From contig DAOPZG010000044.1 in the NCBI GenBank assembly GCA_035353235.1, forward strand, positions 1-17,860: a DNA stretch of 17,860 nt. The letters run 5' to 3'. The position numbers and the translations under genes were made by a program. How positions within the stretch are numbered: position 1 is the stretch's first letter; each line of letters starts with the position of its first letter. Below are positions 1 through 6,891 of this stretch, piece after piece. The DNA is from CAXXOK01 sp035353235 (GTDB lineage: Bacteria; Bacillota; Clostridia; Christensenellales; Aristaeellaceae). The notes under the pieces were generated by a model that did not search any database, had not been told where the DNA came from, and saw only the letters and a program-made list of their open reading frames with translations.

Positions 1-1142
1 TCGAAATTCCGGAGGTTGCGTCCATTCTGGTTGACGGAAAGACAACGGATTATGGGGTACACCAGCTGGGTTCCAAACAAAGCCTAAGCATTCTCTCTCT
101 GTTCACACCGCTGAACCAGAGCGCGCAGTGGGTTGGCTACTGTTCCGCGGCGCTTACTTCCGGCGGGAAAACCGTGGGAGTTCTTTTGTTGTCTTCACCG
201 ATTCAGGATATGATGCAGCGCCTGACATCGCTGCAAAGCAGAATGGCAATGTATTTTCTGATTGCAGCTGCGGCGGCGATGATGATCGCGCTGATTGTTT
301 CACGGGTGATTACCAAACCCATAGTGGCTCTTACGCGAAGCATTCAGCGGATGGGACGCGGCGACCTTTCTGTGCGTGTTCCGGTTAAAGGCAGCGGGGA
401 ACTGCGCAAGCTGGCGGAAACCTTCAACGTGATGTCTGAAAAGTTGGAGATGCTGGATAAAAGCCGTAATCAGTTTGTTTCCAACGCAAGCCACGAGTTG
501 AAAACCCCGCTGGCAACCATGAAAATACTGCTGGAGAACATCATCTACCAGCCTGATATGGACGTGGAGGTCCGCACTGATTTCCTCAGCGATATCAACC
601 GGGAAATTAACCGCCTGAACCTGATTATCAGCGACTTGCTCACCCTGGTCAGTATGGACAGTAAGAGCATGCGTCTGAACCGTGAGACTTTCAAATTCGC
701 CGACGTCGTAACCGACGTGACCCACCGCCTGTCGCTGGTGGCCGAAAAACGCAGGCAGGAGATCAAACTGCAGTTGGCGGACAGCTGCGAGATGTATGCT
801 GACTGCGCGAAGCTGACGCAGGTGGTGTACAATATCTTAGATAATGCGATCAAATATACGCCGGAAGGCGGCCTGATAAAAGTGAGGCTGATCCGTTCCG
901 GCCGCGACGCGATCCTGAGCGTTTCTGATAATGGGCCGGGAATCCCCAAGGAAGACCAGCCGCATATTTTCGACCGGTTCTACCGCGTGGACAAAGCGCG
1001 CAGCCGCGATACCGGCGGCACAGGGCTGGGGTTGAGCATCGTGAATCAGCTGGTGCTGATGCACGGCGGCAGCGTGTCGGTACAGAGCGAGGAAGGGAAA
1101 GGTTCCACGTTTACGGTGGAACTGCCCATCCACCAGGGATAA
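1..1142 (+). CDS. Membrane sensor histidine kinase, 5' partial
   Basis: This is the C-terminal part of a two-component sensor kinase that autophosphorylates on His and passes the phosphate to a response regulator. The reading frame is open from base 3 and the true start lies outside the window. An internal GTG at 174 is not the start, because coding continues upstream with an extracytoplasmic sensor-like segment. Numbering from 174: a membrane helix at about 26-45, HAMP at about 46-98, the H box NASHELKTPL with phospho-acceptor His107, the N box NILDNAIKYTP at 220-230, DNGPGIP at 252-258, FDRFYR near 266 and GGTGLGLS at 281-288. All catalytic motifs are intact. The order sensor loop, TM, HAMP, HisKA, HATPase resembles WalK/ResE/PhoR kinases. 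The stop is 12 nt before the next gene, so it is probably co-transcribed with the two GerMN lipoproteins. A response regulator probably lies just upstream (inference). The exact subfamily cannot be fixed. Confidence 0.93.
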   Translation, partial: EIPEVASILVDGKTTDYGVHQLGSKQSLSILSLFTPLNQSAQWVGYCSAALTSGGKTVGVLLLSSPIQDMMQRLTSLQSRMAMYFLIAAAAAMMIALIVSRVITKPIVALTRSIQRMGRGDLSVRVPVKGSGELRKLAETFNVMSEKLEMLDKSRNQFVSNASHELKTPLATMKILLENIIYQPDMDVEVRTDFLSDINREINRLNLIISDLLTLVSMDSKSMRLNRETFKFADVVTDVTHRLSLVAEKRRQEIKLQLADSCEMYADCAKLTQVVYNILDNAIKYTPEGGLIKVRLIRSGRDAILSVSDNGPGIPKEDQPHIFDRFYRVDKARSRDTGGTGLGLSIVNQLVLMHGGSVSVQSEEGKGSTFTVELPIHQG

Positions 1143-1154
1143 GGAGATGCGCCA

Positions 1155-2123
1155 GTGAAGAAAGGCTTGTTGCTACTGGCTCTTGCGACAGTGTTGCTGT
1201 TGCTGAATGGTTGTGCCTCCCAAACGGCTGATCCGCTTTTGAAGAACGAAGCGACGGACGCGCCCGGACTGGCAATGAATCTGCCCCCCGCGCTCGTTGG
1301 ATCAGATGAAGCGGGGATTGCGAAGGTAACATTGTACTACCGCTACCTGGATGAACCCATGCTGGCCGGAGAAGCCCGCGACTTGACCGTACCCAAGGAT
1401 GAAAGCGTTGAGTTTGCCATCGTTCAGGCGCTTACGGAAAGCCCGAGTGCCGGACACAGCGACCTTCGCAGGCTGCTGCCCGCGGGCACACAGGTGGAAA
1501 GTGTCGTATCCCGCGGAAATACGCTTTTTGTCACATTCAACAGCGGTTTTCTGGACGATGGTATCCCCACTCAATGGGCTGATGATCCTCAATGGAAGAC
1601 GGAAGCGCCGCTGAAGCGATGGCTGATTGTTCAAAGTATCGTAGCATCAGTTACGGAATACCATCCTTATACAGGGATACAGATTCTGGTTCACAGGATC
1701 GATGAGGATCAGAACAGCCTTCGACTGGATAACGCGTATTTCCTGAACGGAGCAACGGGCCTGAGCGAGCCGATTGCGCGGGACGAAACCGTTTTGCTTA
1801 CGGCGGGCAATACAGCTGAGATGATTTTACTGGCCTGGCAGCAACGGGATGACGAGCGTCTGTACCGCTATGTAATGGACGATGGGAAACCTCCGCTGGC
1901 CTCGTTTTCAGAAAACTTGCAAAACAGGGCAGGGTTGAAAGACTTTTCCGTAAGCGGAGGAAGCGTTTCTGTAAGCGGAACAGACGCGGTCGTAACCGTT
2001 TCGCTGAAAATACCCGGACCGAACGGGGAAATTTCCGTGATTACCTATCCACTTGCGCTGATTCGTGATAATGGGATATGGAAAATTACCTATTCCGCGT
2101 TGCAGGCGTTGATGGAACTGTAA
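1155..2123 (+). CDS. GerMN-domain lipoprotein, single GerMN unit
   Basis: Predicted secreted lipoprotein of 322 residues. The start is GTG 1155, supported by AAGGAG at 1141-1146 eight bases upstream. The N terminus has two Lys, a Leu-rich helix and the lipobox LLNGC, giving a lipidated Cys20. A GerMN-like domain covers about 55-195: it opens with VTLYYRYLDE, has the middle LRRLLPAGTQVESVVSRGNTLFVTFNSGF and ends near IQILVHRIDE. Residues about 210-322 form a second alpha/beta region ending in a WKITYS strand, which may be an NTF2-like fold (weak). GerMN domains occur in the spore protein GerM and the actinobacterial lipoprotein LpqB, and are thought to bind envelope or peptidoglycan partners. 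Its place 12 nt after the kinase suggests it adjusts or reports envelope state to that kinase; this is inference. No enzyme motif is visible. Confidence 0.82.
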   Translation: MKKGLLLLALATVLLLLNGCASQTADPLLKNEATDAPGLAMNLPPALVGSDEAGIAKVTLYYRYLDEPMLAGEARDLTVPKDESVEFAIVQALTESPSAGHSDLRRLLPAGTQVESVVSRGNTLFVTFNSGFLDDGIPTQWADDPQWKTEAPLKRWLIVQSIVASVTEYHPYTGIQILVHRIDEDQNSLRLDNAYFLNGATGLSEPIARDETVLLTAGNTAEMILLAWQQRDDERLYRYVMDDGKPPLASFSENLQNRAGLKDFSVSGGSVSVSGTDAVVTVSLKIPGPNGEISVITYPLALIRDNGIWKITYSALQALMEL

Positions 2124-2142
2124 GGGGAGGGAGAAGGCAAAC

Positions 2143-3708
2143 ATGCGTCAGTCGATTCAATCCGGAAAGCAGATCACGCTGGGTTGCCTTCTTTGTGCTT
2201 GTGTTTTCGTGTTTTCCGCCTGCGGTAATGCCGGCGTGCCTTTGAGAGAAGAGGCGAAAGTTATCTTCCCTTCCGTGAAAGTGCCATATGCAGCACCAAT
2301 CGGTGATGCGGCGCTGGAATACAGTCGGGATTATACTCTTTACCTTCCCCGATACGACGGCACTCACCTGTTAGCTATGCCCGCGACGGTTCCCTGTTCC
2401 GCTGCCCGGCTGGACGAGGAGAGCGTGATCCGCGCGCTGTTGGCCAATGAAGGCAACGGGGTCGCAAGTGCGATAGGCGGCGGCGTTGAACTGTCGCTTT
2501 ACGGAGCGAATCCGGTGGAAGTAAGCGGCGATGTGGCGACAGTGAATCTGGCGGCATCCGCATTACAGCTGGATCGAAAAACGCTGTACCTTTGCAGCCA
2601 GGCGATTGCCAATACGCTAACGGAACTGAACGGGATCCGGTATGTGAATGTATTGGTAATGGATAAACAGATTGGGCTGGATCTGGGTTCCACGCTGCCC
2701 ACGGGCACATTGACACGAAGCGTAGCCGCCGACGTAGGCGCGGTTTACGAACAGCTGCTGTCCCAGCGGGTAAATACGGATGAAAAGCCCAAAGAACGCA
2801 GACTCAGCACCACGGTAACGCTCTATTTTCCGCTTGCGAATACGGACGGGATGATGGCTGAAGCGCGAAATGTATCCTTCACAAGCCAGGACCCCTCCGA
2901 TATGGTCGCTCGAATCCTGGAGGAGCTTTCGGACGGACCGGAGACTATTACGGGTTCGCCGACGCTCCCACTTCTGGCAGGCTTGCTTTCGCAGCCTCCG
3001 AAGGTGACGGAGCCGACTGACGGAAGCGGGAAGCTGATTTCACTGTATTTTGATTCGTCAATGGATGATCAGTTAAAAAACAACAATGTATCCCGTGCCA
3101 GTTGCCTCGGAGCGATCAGTTACTCGCTGTGTACCTTTTTACCGAATGTGGCAGGGATTATCGTTTATATTGGCGGGGAACAGGTGGAGCATGTTATGCT
3201 GGGCGCTGCCTCCGGTATCTTGTTTACGGATGGGGTAGAGCATCGTACCGATTACGCCTCGCTGCTGATGGCGGATGGGACGTTGTTTTTTCCAGGGGCG
3301 CAAGGGAAAGGGTTGGTAAAGGTTTCCCGCCCCATGCCGTGTTATCTGCGTACTAATCCTCGCTCCCTGCTGCTTGAATTATTCAGGGGACCTATGGCGA
3401 CGGACAGCAGAAAAGATACGCAAACAGTACTGCCGTCGGGGACGCTTACGGATGCGGATATTCTGGGCCTGTCGTTGAATGATCGAACGCTGGCAGTCAA
3501 CTTTTCGCCCGCTTTCGCCCGGGCTGGAATGACTGTGACCTCGGAACAGGATCGCCTGCTTGCCTATGCGTTAACGAATACGCTGTTGTATAGTGGACAA
3601 GCTTCCCGAATATGCTTCTTTGTTGGTGGTAATGAACCTGCCGGATTTTCTGGGGAAATTGATTGGACAGGGTATTTTTACCAGAACAATGGGATGGTGG
3701 GAAAATAG
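2143..3708 (+). CDS. Lipoprotein with three tandem GerMN-like units
   Basis: Predicted 521-residue secreted lipoprotein. ATG 2143 follows the purine-rich GGGGAGGG at 2126-2133. The signal peptide ends in the lipobox FSAC with lipidated Cys27. Three repeats with the GerMN layout are visible: unit 1 at about 63-175 (DYTLYLPRYDG to VNVLVMDKQ), unit 2 at about 222-345 (TVTLYFPLANTDG to GIIVYIGGEQ) and unit 3 at about 378-495 (DGTLFFPGAQG to ICFFVGGNE). Each has an opening LYFP-type strand, a central VNF/VNL strand and a closing strand after an alanine-rich helix. Unit 3 keeps LPSGTLTDADILGLSLNDRTLAVNFSPAF, split here over the centre of the domain. It lies 19 nt after the first GerMN gene and is likely in the same transcript. 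GerM of B. subtilis has two such domains; three would be an expanded form. Function is unknown beyond an outer-surface scaffold or sensor role (inference). Confidence 0.8.
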   Translation: MRQSIQSGKQITLGCLLCACVFVFSACGNAGVPLREEAKVIFPSVKVPYAAPIGDAALEYSRDYTLYLPRYDGTHLLAMPATVPCSAARLDEESVIRALLANEGNGVASAIGGGVELSLYGANPVEVSGDVATVNLAASALQLDRKTLYLCSQAIANTLTELNGIRYVNVLVMDKQIGLDLGSTLPTGTLTRSVAADVGAVYEQLLSQRVNTDEKPKERRLSTTVTLYFPLANTDGMMAEARNVSFTSQDPSDMVARILEELSDGPETITGSPTLPLLAGLLSQPPKVTEPTDGSGKLISLYFDSSMDDQLKNNNVSRASCLGAISYSLCTFLPNVAGIIVYIGGEQVEHVMLGAASGILFTDGVEHRTDYASLLMADGTLFFPGAQGKGLVKVSRPMPCYLRTNPRSLLLELFRGPMATDSRKDTQTVLPSGTLTDADILGLSLNDRTLAVNFSPAFARAGMTVTSEQDRLLAYALTNTLLYSGQASRICFFVGGNEPAGFSGEIDWTGYFYQNNGMVGK

Positions 3709-3802
3709 CAAGCACGGAAAACGGCGGTAAGCTGACGAAAAATGAAGAAAAATCATGATTATTAATCTTTTTTCAGCTCTGAAGCATTGCGATATTTTTC
3801 TC

Positions 3803-3831
3803 TTGCATGGACTGTATAACCGTAGTATAAT
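3803..3831 (+). promoter_or_regulatory. Sigma-A type promoter for the zinc-ribbon operon
   Basis: TTGCAT (3803-3808), a 17-bp spacer and a perfect TATAAT (3826-3831). It lies 95 nt after the GerMN gene stop and points into the leader that ends at the ATG at 4128. Transcription is expected from about 3838, leaving a 5' untranslated region near 290 nt. It is one of the best -10 matches in the window. Confidence 0.72.
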
Positions 3832-3833
3832 CA

Positions 3834-4127
3834 CACCCTGTGGAGGGTGATCATGCCGTTACAACTGCGCAGGGAGCACAAGAGCACGCGAACGGACGCG
3901 AACTCGCCGTTTGGGTTGCTTCGGTGCTTGACTGCGTTTTACTGAATACGCCGTGACCCATCAGCATATGCGCGGATTACCGCCAACTCCACAAACCCTG
4001 TACAGACGGAAGACAGCACGGGAGTGCTGGCCGAGTGATAAATACCTTCGCATGTTCCGGCTCCCGTATCCGTATTGAAGCCGCAGGAGCGCAGCGAGAA
4101 TGATTTCCGGGAAAGGGAGTACAAAGC
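3834..4127 (+). other. Long structured 5' leader, possible cis-regulatory RNA
   Basis: About 290 nt between the promoter and the zinc-ribbon gene. Visible structure: CACCCT/AGGGTG pairing at 3834-3849 that would cover the upstream ORF's Shine-Dalgarno; GCGG-atta-CCGC at 3972-3983; and CAGCAC-GGGA-GTGCTG at 4014-4029, a 6-bp stem closed by a GNRA tetraloop. A CGGCT/AGCCG pairing also brackets about 4058-4084. I do not recognise a known riboswitch, T-box or housekeeping RNA; the T-box consensus and the SRP, tmRNA and RNase P cores are absent. A second short ORF (3968-4078) lacks a ribosome binding site. The leader could be a regulatory RNA, a dispersed repeat or just unstructured spacer. Confidence 0.4.
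3853..3945 (+). CDS. Possible 30-residue leader peptide (upstream ORF)
   Basis: ATG 3853 follows GGAGGG at 3842-3847 at a normal distance, directly after the strong promoter, and runs 30 codons to TGA 3943. The peptide starts MPLQLRREHK and ends LLRCLTAFY, with a basic first half and hydrophobic end; it matches no family I know. After the TGA the same frame stays open for 31 more codons, so a longer ancestral ORF is possible. Expected role if real: translation-coupled control of the gene at 4128. It could equally be a chance ORF. Confidence 0.3.
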   Translation: MPLQLRREHKSTRTDANSPFGLLRCLTAFY

Positions 4128-4541
4128 ATGAAATTGGTCAAGTGCCCGCGTTGCGAATTGAATTATATCCAGGAGGGCGAAAAATACTGTAAGGTATGCA
4201 TGCGAGAGCTGAAAGGGGAGCAAACCCAGGAAGAAATGGAGCTTTGCTCTGTCTGTAATGCGGCGCCTGCGCTGCCTGGCAAGGACGTATGCCTGAGCTG
4301 CCTGAAGGAAATGCAGCGCAACACCTCCGATGATGATGATGATTCGGATCACGAGGCTGTGGATGAGAGCTCCATCGAACTTAATTCCGTAAGCACCATG
4401 GATGAGATTCTTCCGCAGGTACATGAAGATATTCCGGAAAGAGAATATGGTGAGATCGAAAGCGAACTTTCGCTGGAGAGCGTTATTGAAGACGAGCAGA
4501 AAGAGGACGACGAAAAAGAAGCTGCTGAAAAGGACGAGTGA
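4128..4541 (+). CDS. Double zinc-ribbon protein with acidic tail
   Basis: Small cytoplasmic protein of 137 residues, function unknown. ATG 4128 is preceded by AAAGGGAG at 4112-4119. The first 60 residues hold two C4 zinc-binding units: Cys6/Cys9 with Cys21/Cys24, and Cys40/Cys43 with Cys55/Cys58, spaced CxxC-11-CxxC both times. From about residue 62 the protein is strongly acidic: a run of Asp near 67-72 and a Glu/Asp-rich tail to the end, with a few Lys near the C terminus. No catalytic motif or membrane helix is seen. Zinc ribbons of this kind usually bind nucleic acid or a protein partner; the acidic tail suggests a nucleic-acid mimic or a disordered interaction arm (inference). It is followed 45 nt later by a metallophosphoesterase, probably in the same operon. 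Confidence 0.75.
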   Translation: MKLVKCPRCELNYIQEGEKYCKVCMRELKGEQTQEEMELCSVCNAAPALPGKDVCLSCLKEMQRNTSDDDDDSDHEAVDESSIELNSVSTMDEILPQVHEDIPEREYGEIESELSLESVIEDEQKEDDEKEAAEKDE

Positions 4542-4586
4542 GATACCCCTGTTCAGCGCCGAGTAGTGCAGGAAGAGAGGTGCGCA

Positions 4587-5303
4587 ATGGCGATCTTCGC
4601 AATCGGGGATCTGCACCTGCCGGGAAACGGCGTTAAGCCGATGGATATTTTCGGTAGCCATTGGGATCATCATATGGATACGATCCGGGAGAACTGGCTT
4701 CGGCTGGTTTCACCGGAAGACATTGTGCTGATCCCAGGGGACATCAGCTGGGCGATGCAGTTCCACGACGCCTTGAACGATCTTGCGGACATCGCCAAAC
4801 TGCCGGGTACAAAGGTACTGCTGAGAGGCAATCACGATTACTGGTGGAGCTCGATTGCCAAACTGCGCTCATCGCTGCCCGATGATATGTACGCCCTTCA
4901 GAACGATTCCGTTATATTGGGGGGAATGGCGATCTGCGGAACGCGCGGATGGACTTTTCCCACAGAACAGCTTCCACTGGAAGATCAGGAGTTGAAGATC
5001 TACCGCCGGGAGTTGATCCGGCTAAGGATGGCGCTGGACAGCGCGAAAATGACAGGGAAGCCGATTTTGGCGATGACGCATTTCCCCCCGTTGCTGACGG
5101 ATTATCGGGATACGGAATATACGGCATTACTGGAAGAATACGGGGTGGAAACCTGCGTATACGGTCACCTTCATGGCGTGGGAATCCGCAACGGGTTTTC
5201 GGGAGAGCATCACGGTATCGAATACAAACTGGTTTCCTGTGACGCGATTGATTTTTCACCGGTACGCATCTGCGATACGCCAGAGCGGGTTCTAAAACCG
5301 TAA
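4587..5303 (+). CDS. Calcineurin-like metallophosphoesterase
   Basis: Predicted cytoplasmic phosphoesterase of 238 residues using two metal ions. All five metallophosphoesterase motifs are present: GDLHL (first metal-binding Asp/His) at the N terminus, GDISW, GNHDYWW, THFPP and YGHLHG. I chose ATG 4587 because AGGAAGAGAGG (4570-4580) lies just upstream and the protein then begins MAIFAIGDLHL, as family members do; an in-frame GTG at 4566 would add only seven residues. The length and the double-Trp after GNHDY fit the predicted phosphohydrolases of COG1768 (from memory). The substrate is unknown: phosphoproteins, nucleotides and phospholipids are all possible. It follows the zinc-ribbon gene and is closed by a terminator-like hairpin at 5403. 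Confidence 0.88.
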   Translation: MAIFAIGDLHLPGNGVKPMDIFGSHWDHHMDTIRENWLRLVSPEDIVLIPGDISWAMQFHDALNDLADIAKLPGTKVLLRGNHDYWWSSIAKLRSSLPDDMYALQNDSVILGGMAICGTRGWTFPTEQLPLEDQELKIYRRELIRLRMALDSAKMTGKPILAMTHFPPLLTDYRDTEYTALLEEYGVETCVYGHLHGVGIRNGFSGEHHGIEYKLVSCDAIDFSPVRICDTPERVLKP

Positions 5304-5402
5304 GAGGTCCGTAGCGGGTCAAATTTTGCTCGTTGTGACGGGCTAATGGTAAAGTGACTCAATATTGAATTGTCAGTTCCATAAAACGAAATGTAAATAC
5401 CG

Positions 5403-5441
5403 TGCGAAAAGCGGACAGCTAAAGACTGTCCGCTTTTCGCA
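5403..5441. terminator. Strong inverted repeat, likely bidirectional terminator
   Basis: A perfect 16-bp stem (TGCGAAAAGCGGACAG paired with its complement) with a 7-nt loop. The stem itself contains AAAAGC on the left and GCTTTT on the right, giving a U-run in either direction after the GC core. It lies 100 nt after the phosphoesterase stop and before the mraZ promoter, insulating the two units. Confidence 0.75.
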
Positions 5442-5658
5442 TATTGCAGCGTGCATGATTTCACGAAAGAGCACAGATAGCATGCTGAATATAAGCATAA
5501 AAATACGAAAAGATGTATATATATAAGAACACGCATTTGGACAAAAATAAAGAACATCTGTTCGCAATATCGTTATAGAGTAACGATTTGCGGATTCCCT
5601 GCGCGATAAAAATCGCGAGAAAATTTAGAAAAATGTACCAAACAGAATGTATGTTTGC
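5442..5658. other. AT-rich intergenic spacer before mraZ
   Basis: No gene seen. The stretch is AT-rich with small palindromes: ATCGTTA-tagag-TAACGAT at 5569-5587 (7 bp) and CGCGAT-aaaa-ATCGCG at 5602-5617 (6 bp). These could be protein-binding sites or minor hairpins. Nothing links them to a known regulator. Confidence 0.4.
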
Positions 5659-5687
5659 TTGCGCGGTGGGCGAAAGTGGTTCATAAT
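5659..5687 (+). promoter_or_regulatory. Candidate mraZ/dcw promoter
   Basis: TTGCGC (5659-5664), 17-bp spacer and CATAAT (5682-5687, 5 of 6 consensus). The -10 lies between the second and third MraZ-type repeats, so a bound MraZ ring would block RNA polymerase. The predicted start near 5694 leaves about 44 nt to the TTG start codon. The -35 is weak. A very similar element, TTGCGC-N17-TACAAT, lies upstream of ftsA. Confidence 0.5.
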
Positions 5688-5719
5688 GGTGTCGTAGCCC
5701 AGATAGTGGTGAAAAGTGG
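5667..5719 (+). promoter_or_regulatory. MraZ operator: TGG repeats on a 10-bp register
   Basis: TGG occurs at 5667, 5677, 5687, 5707 and 5717, five of six consecutive positions on an exact 10-bp register; only 5697 is missing. Two of them lie in AAAGTGG (5673-5679, 5713-5719). Known MraZ sites are TGGG-type repeats spaced by 5 nt in E. coli and AAAGTG(T/G) repeats in Mycoplasma, bound by one octameric ring. The position over the promoter of mraZ itself fits autoregulation. Confidence 0.75.
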
Positions 5720-5737
5720 AGAATGGAGGGGGAGCGA

Positions 5738-6244
5738 TTGGACGAGAACGCCGGTCGGGAAACTGCCGCCGCTCAAAGCGCCGAACCGCAGCAGAAGATA
5801 GAATTCTTCGGCAGTTACTCCCATTCCATCGATGCCAAAGGCAGAATCATCATCCCCAACGCTTATCGCGACGCGTTGGGCGATACATTCACCGTTGGTC
5901 CTACCCGTGACTTTAATGGCATTGCGCTTTATCCGGACAGCGTTTTTGAACAGATACTGGACGAGTTGAATCGGATGAATCAGCGCAAGCCTTTTGTACA
6001 GAACTATACGATGCAGTTTTATAAATTAAGTTATCGATCCATGCAGGCGGACGGACAGGGCCGGCTATTACTCCCCCCCAAACTGCGGCAACGGATTTTG
6101 TTGGATGCTAAGGATTTGGAAATCAGCGGCGGTTATAACCATGTTCGTATTGTCGATGCCGGCAAGGCCGATCTGGCCGACGCGGAGTTTATGCAGAAGA
6201 AGGAAGAAATACTGGAAGAAATGGGTGACGCGGAGGAAAACTGA
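5738..6244 (+). CDS. mraZ: MraZ, transcriptional regulator of the dcw cluster
   Basis: DNA-binding regulator that forms a ring and represses or tunes its own dcw operon. Two SpoVT-AbrB units are visible: the first with SHSIDAKGRIIIP, the second with ADGQGRLLLPP. I prefer the TTG at 5738, which has GGAGGGGG (5726-5733) just upstream; ATG 5723 is in frame but overlaps that site and has no good one of its own. The product is then 168 residues, longer than the usual 140-150: about 24 residues rich in Ala, Glu and Gln precede the FFGSYSHSIDAKGR core, and an acidic helix (KKEEILEEMGDAEEN) closes the protein. Normally rsmH (mraW) follows mraZ; here it does not, and the ftsL-like gene comes 38 nt later. 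Confidence 0.95.
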   Translation: MDENAGRETAAAQSAEPQQKIEFFGSYSHSIDAKGRIIIPNAYRDALGDTFTVGPTRDFNGIALYPDSVFEQILDELNRMNQRKPFVQNYTMQFYKLSYRSMQADGQGRLLLPPKLRQRILLDAKDLEISGGYNHVRIVDAGKADLADAEFMQKKEEILEEMGDAEEN

Positions 6245-6282
6245 CCGAACGCGTGCCTGGATGAAAAGGGAGGGCATGGGGG

Positions 6283-6891
6283 ATGTCTCAAGTTGCTTAC
6301 AATCCTTATAAAGTGTATGACAGCAGCTGTTTTCAACCGACGGATCGTTTCTATGTCCGCTCTTCTGTGTCCCTGCCAAATGGCGACGTGGACCCGGAAA
6401 CCGGCTTGCTAAAGCCCTGCGCAGTTCGGCGCGGTCGCACACAGGCCATGCGTATGGAAGCCAAAAAACTGGATCGGGATTATGATACTCTTTCCGCCGC
6501 AGTACAAAAAAGGCAGAATGAGAAAGGAATCAGGATTCCCATGCGGTATGGCGTACTGGCTGTAATGGGCGTGCTCCTTTTATGCGCAACCATATTGCTG
6601 GTACAGCAGGGTGTGCTGGTGCAACGCAGACAGAACCTGATGGCGATGCAGGAACGGATAACCGACATCCAGACGGAGAACCAGGCGTTGCGAGCGAAGA
6701 TAGATGAAGCGTCCGATGCTGCGAAAATCTGCTATGCAGCCTCGCAGGATTTGGGGATGGTTCCCGCCAGTTCCGCACAGGCCATACACCTGACGGCGGT
6801 TGACACACGGCCCGGAGATAACGGTACCATACATGTAAGCGCTTCGGCGGCAGACGCTCAAAATAGCAACGTGAACGGAGCCAGCCAATGA
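6283..6891 (+). CDS. ftsL: FtsL-like bitopic division protein
   Basis: Likely FtsL, a membrane-anchored coiled-coil divisome protein that partners DivIC/FtsB and FtsQ and activates septal PBP-FtsW. ATG 6283 has GGGAGGG at 6268-6274. A single membrane helix lies at about 88-108 (YGVLAVMGVLLLCATILLV), followed by a short heptad-type helix at about 112-145 containing ITDIQTENQALRAKI. A conserved-looking end AAKICYAASQDLGMVP at about 146-161 is typical of FtsL in Firmicutes. At 202 residues it is long (B. subtilis FtsL is about 117) because of an 87-residue cytosolic N-terminal part and a Ser/Ala/Asn-rich tail. Sequence identity in this family is low, so the call rests on topology, the coiled coil and position after mraZ. 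Confidence 0.82.
   Translation: MSQVAYNPYKVYDSSCFQPTDRFYVRSSVSLPNGDVDPETGLLKPCAVRRGRTQAMRMEAKKLDRDYDTLSAAVQKRQNEKGIRIPMRYGVLAVMGVLLLCATILLVQQGVLVQRRQNLMAMQERITDIQTENQALRAKIDEASDAAKICYAASQDLGMVPASSAQAIHLTAVDTRPGDNGTIHVSASAADAQNSNVNGASQ

Noticed and set aside
3968..4078. Second short ORF in the zinc-ribbon leader
   Set aside because: No Shine-Dalgarno before ATG 3968, and it spans the GNRA hairpin; more likely non-coding.
3939..4673. A 244-codon minus-strand open frame opposite the zinc-ribbon gene
   Set aside because: It lacks a clear ribosome site and overlaps the intact double-CxxC gene and the phosphoesterase start on the plus strand; its hydrophobic stretch is the complement of the acidic-tail codons.
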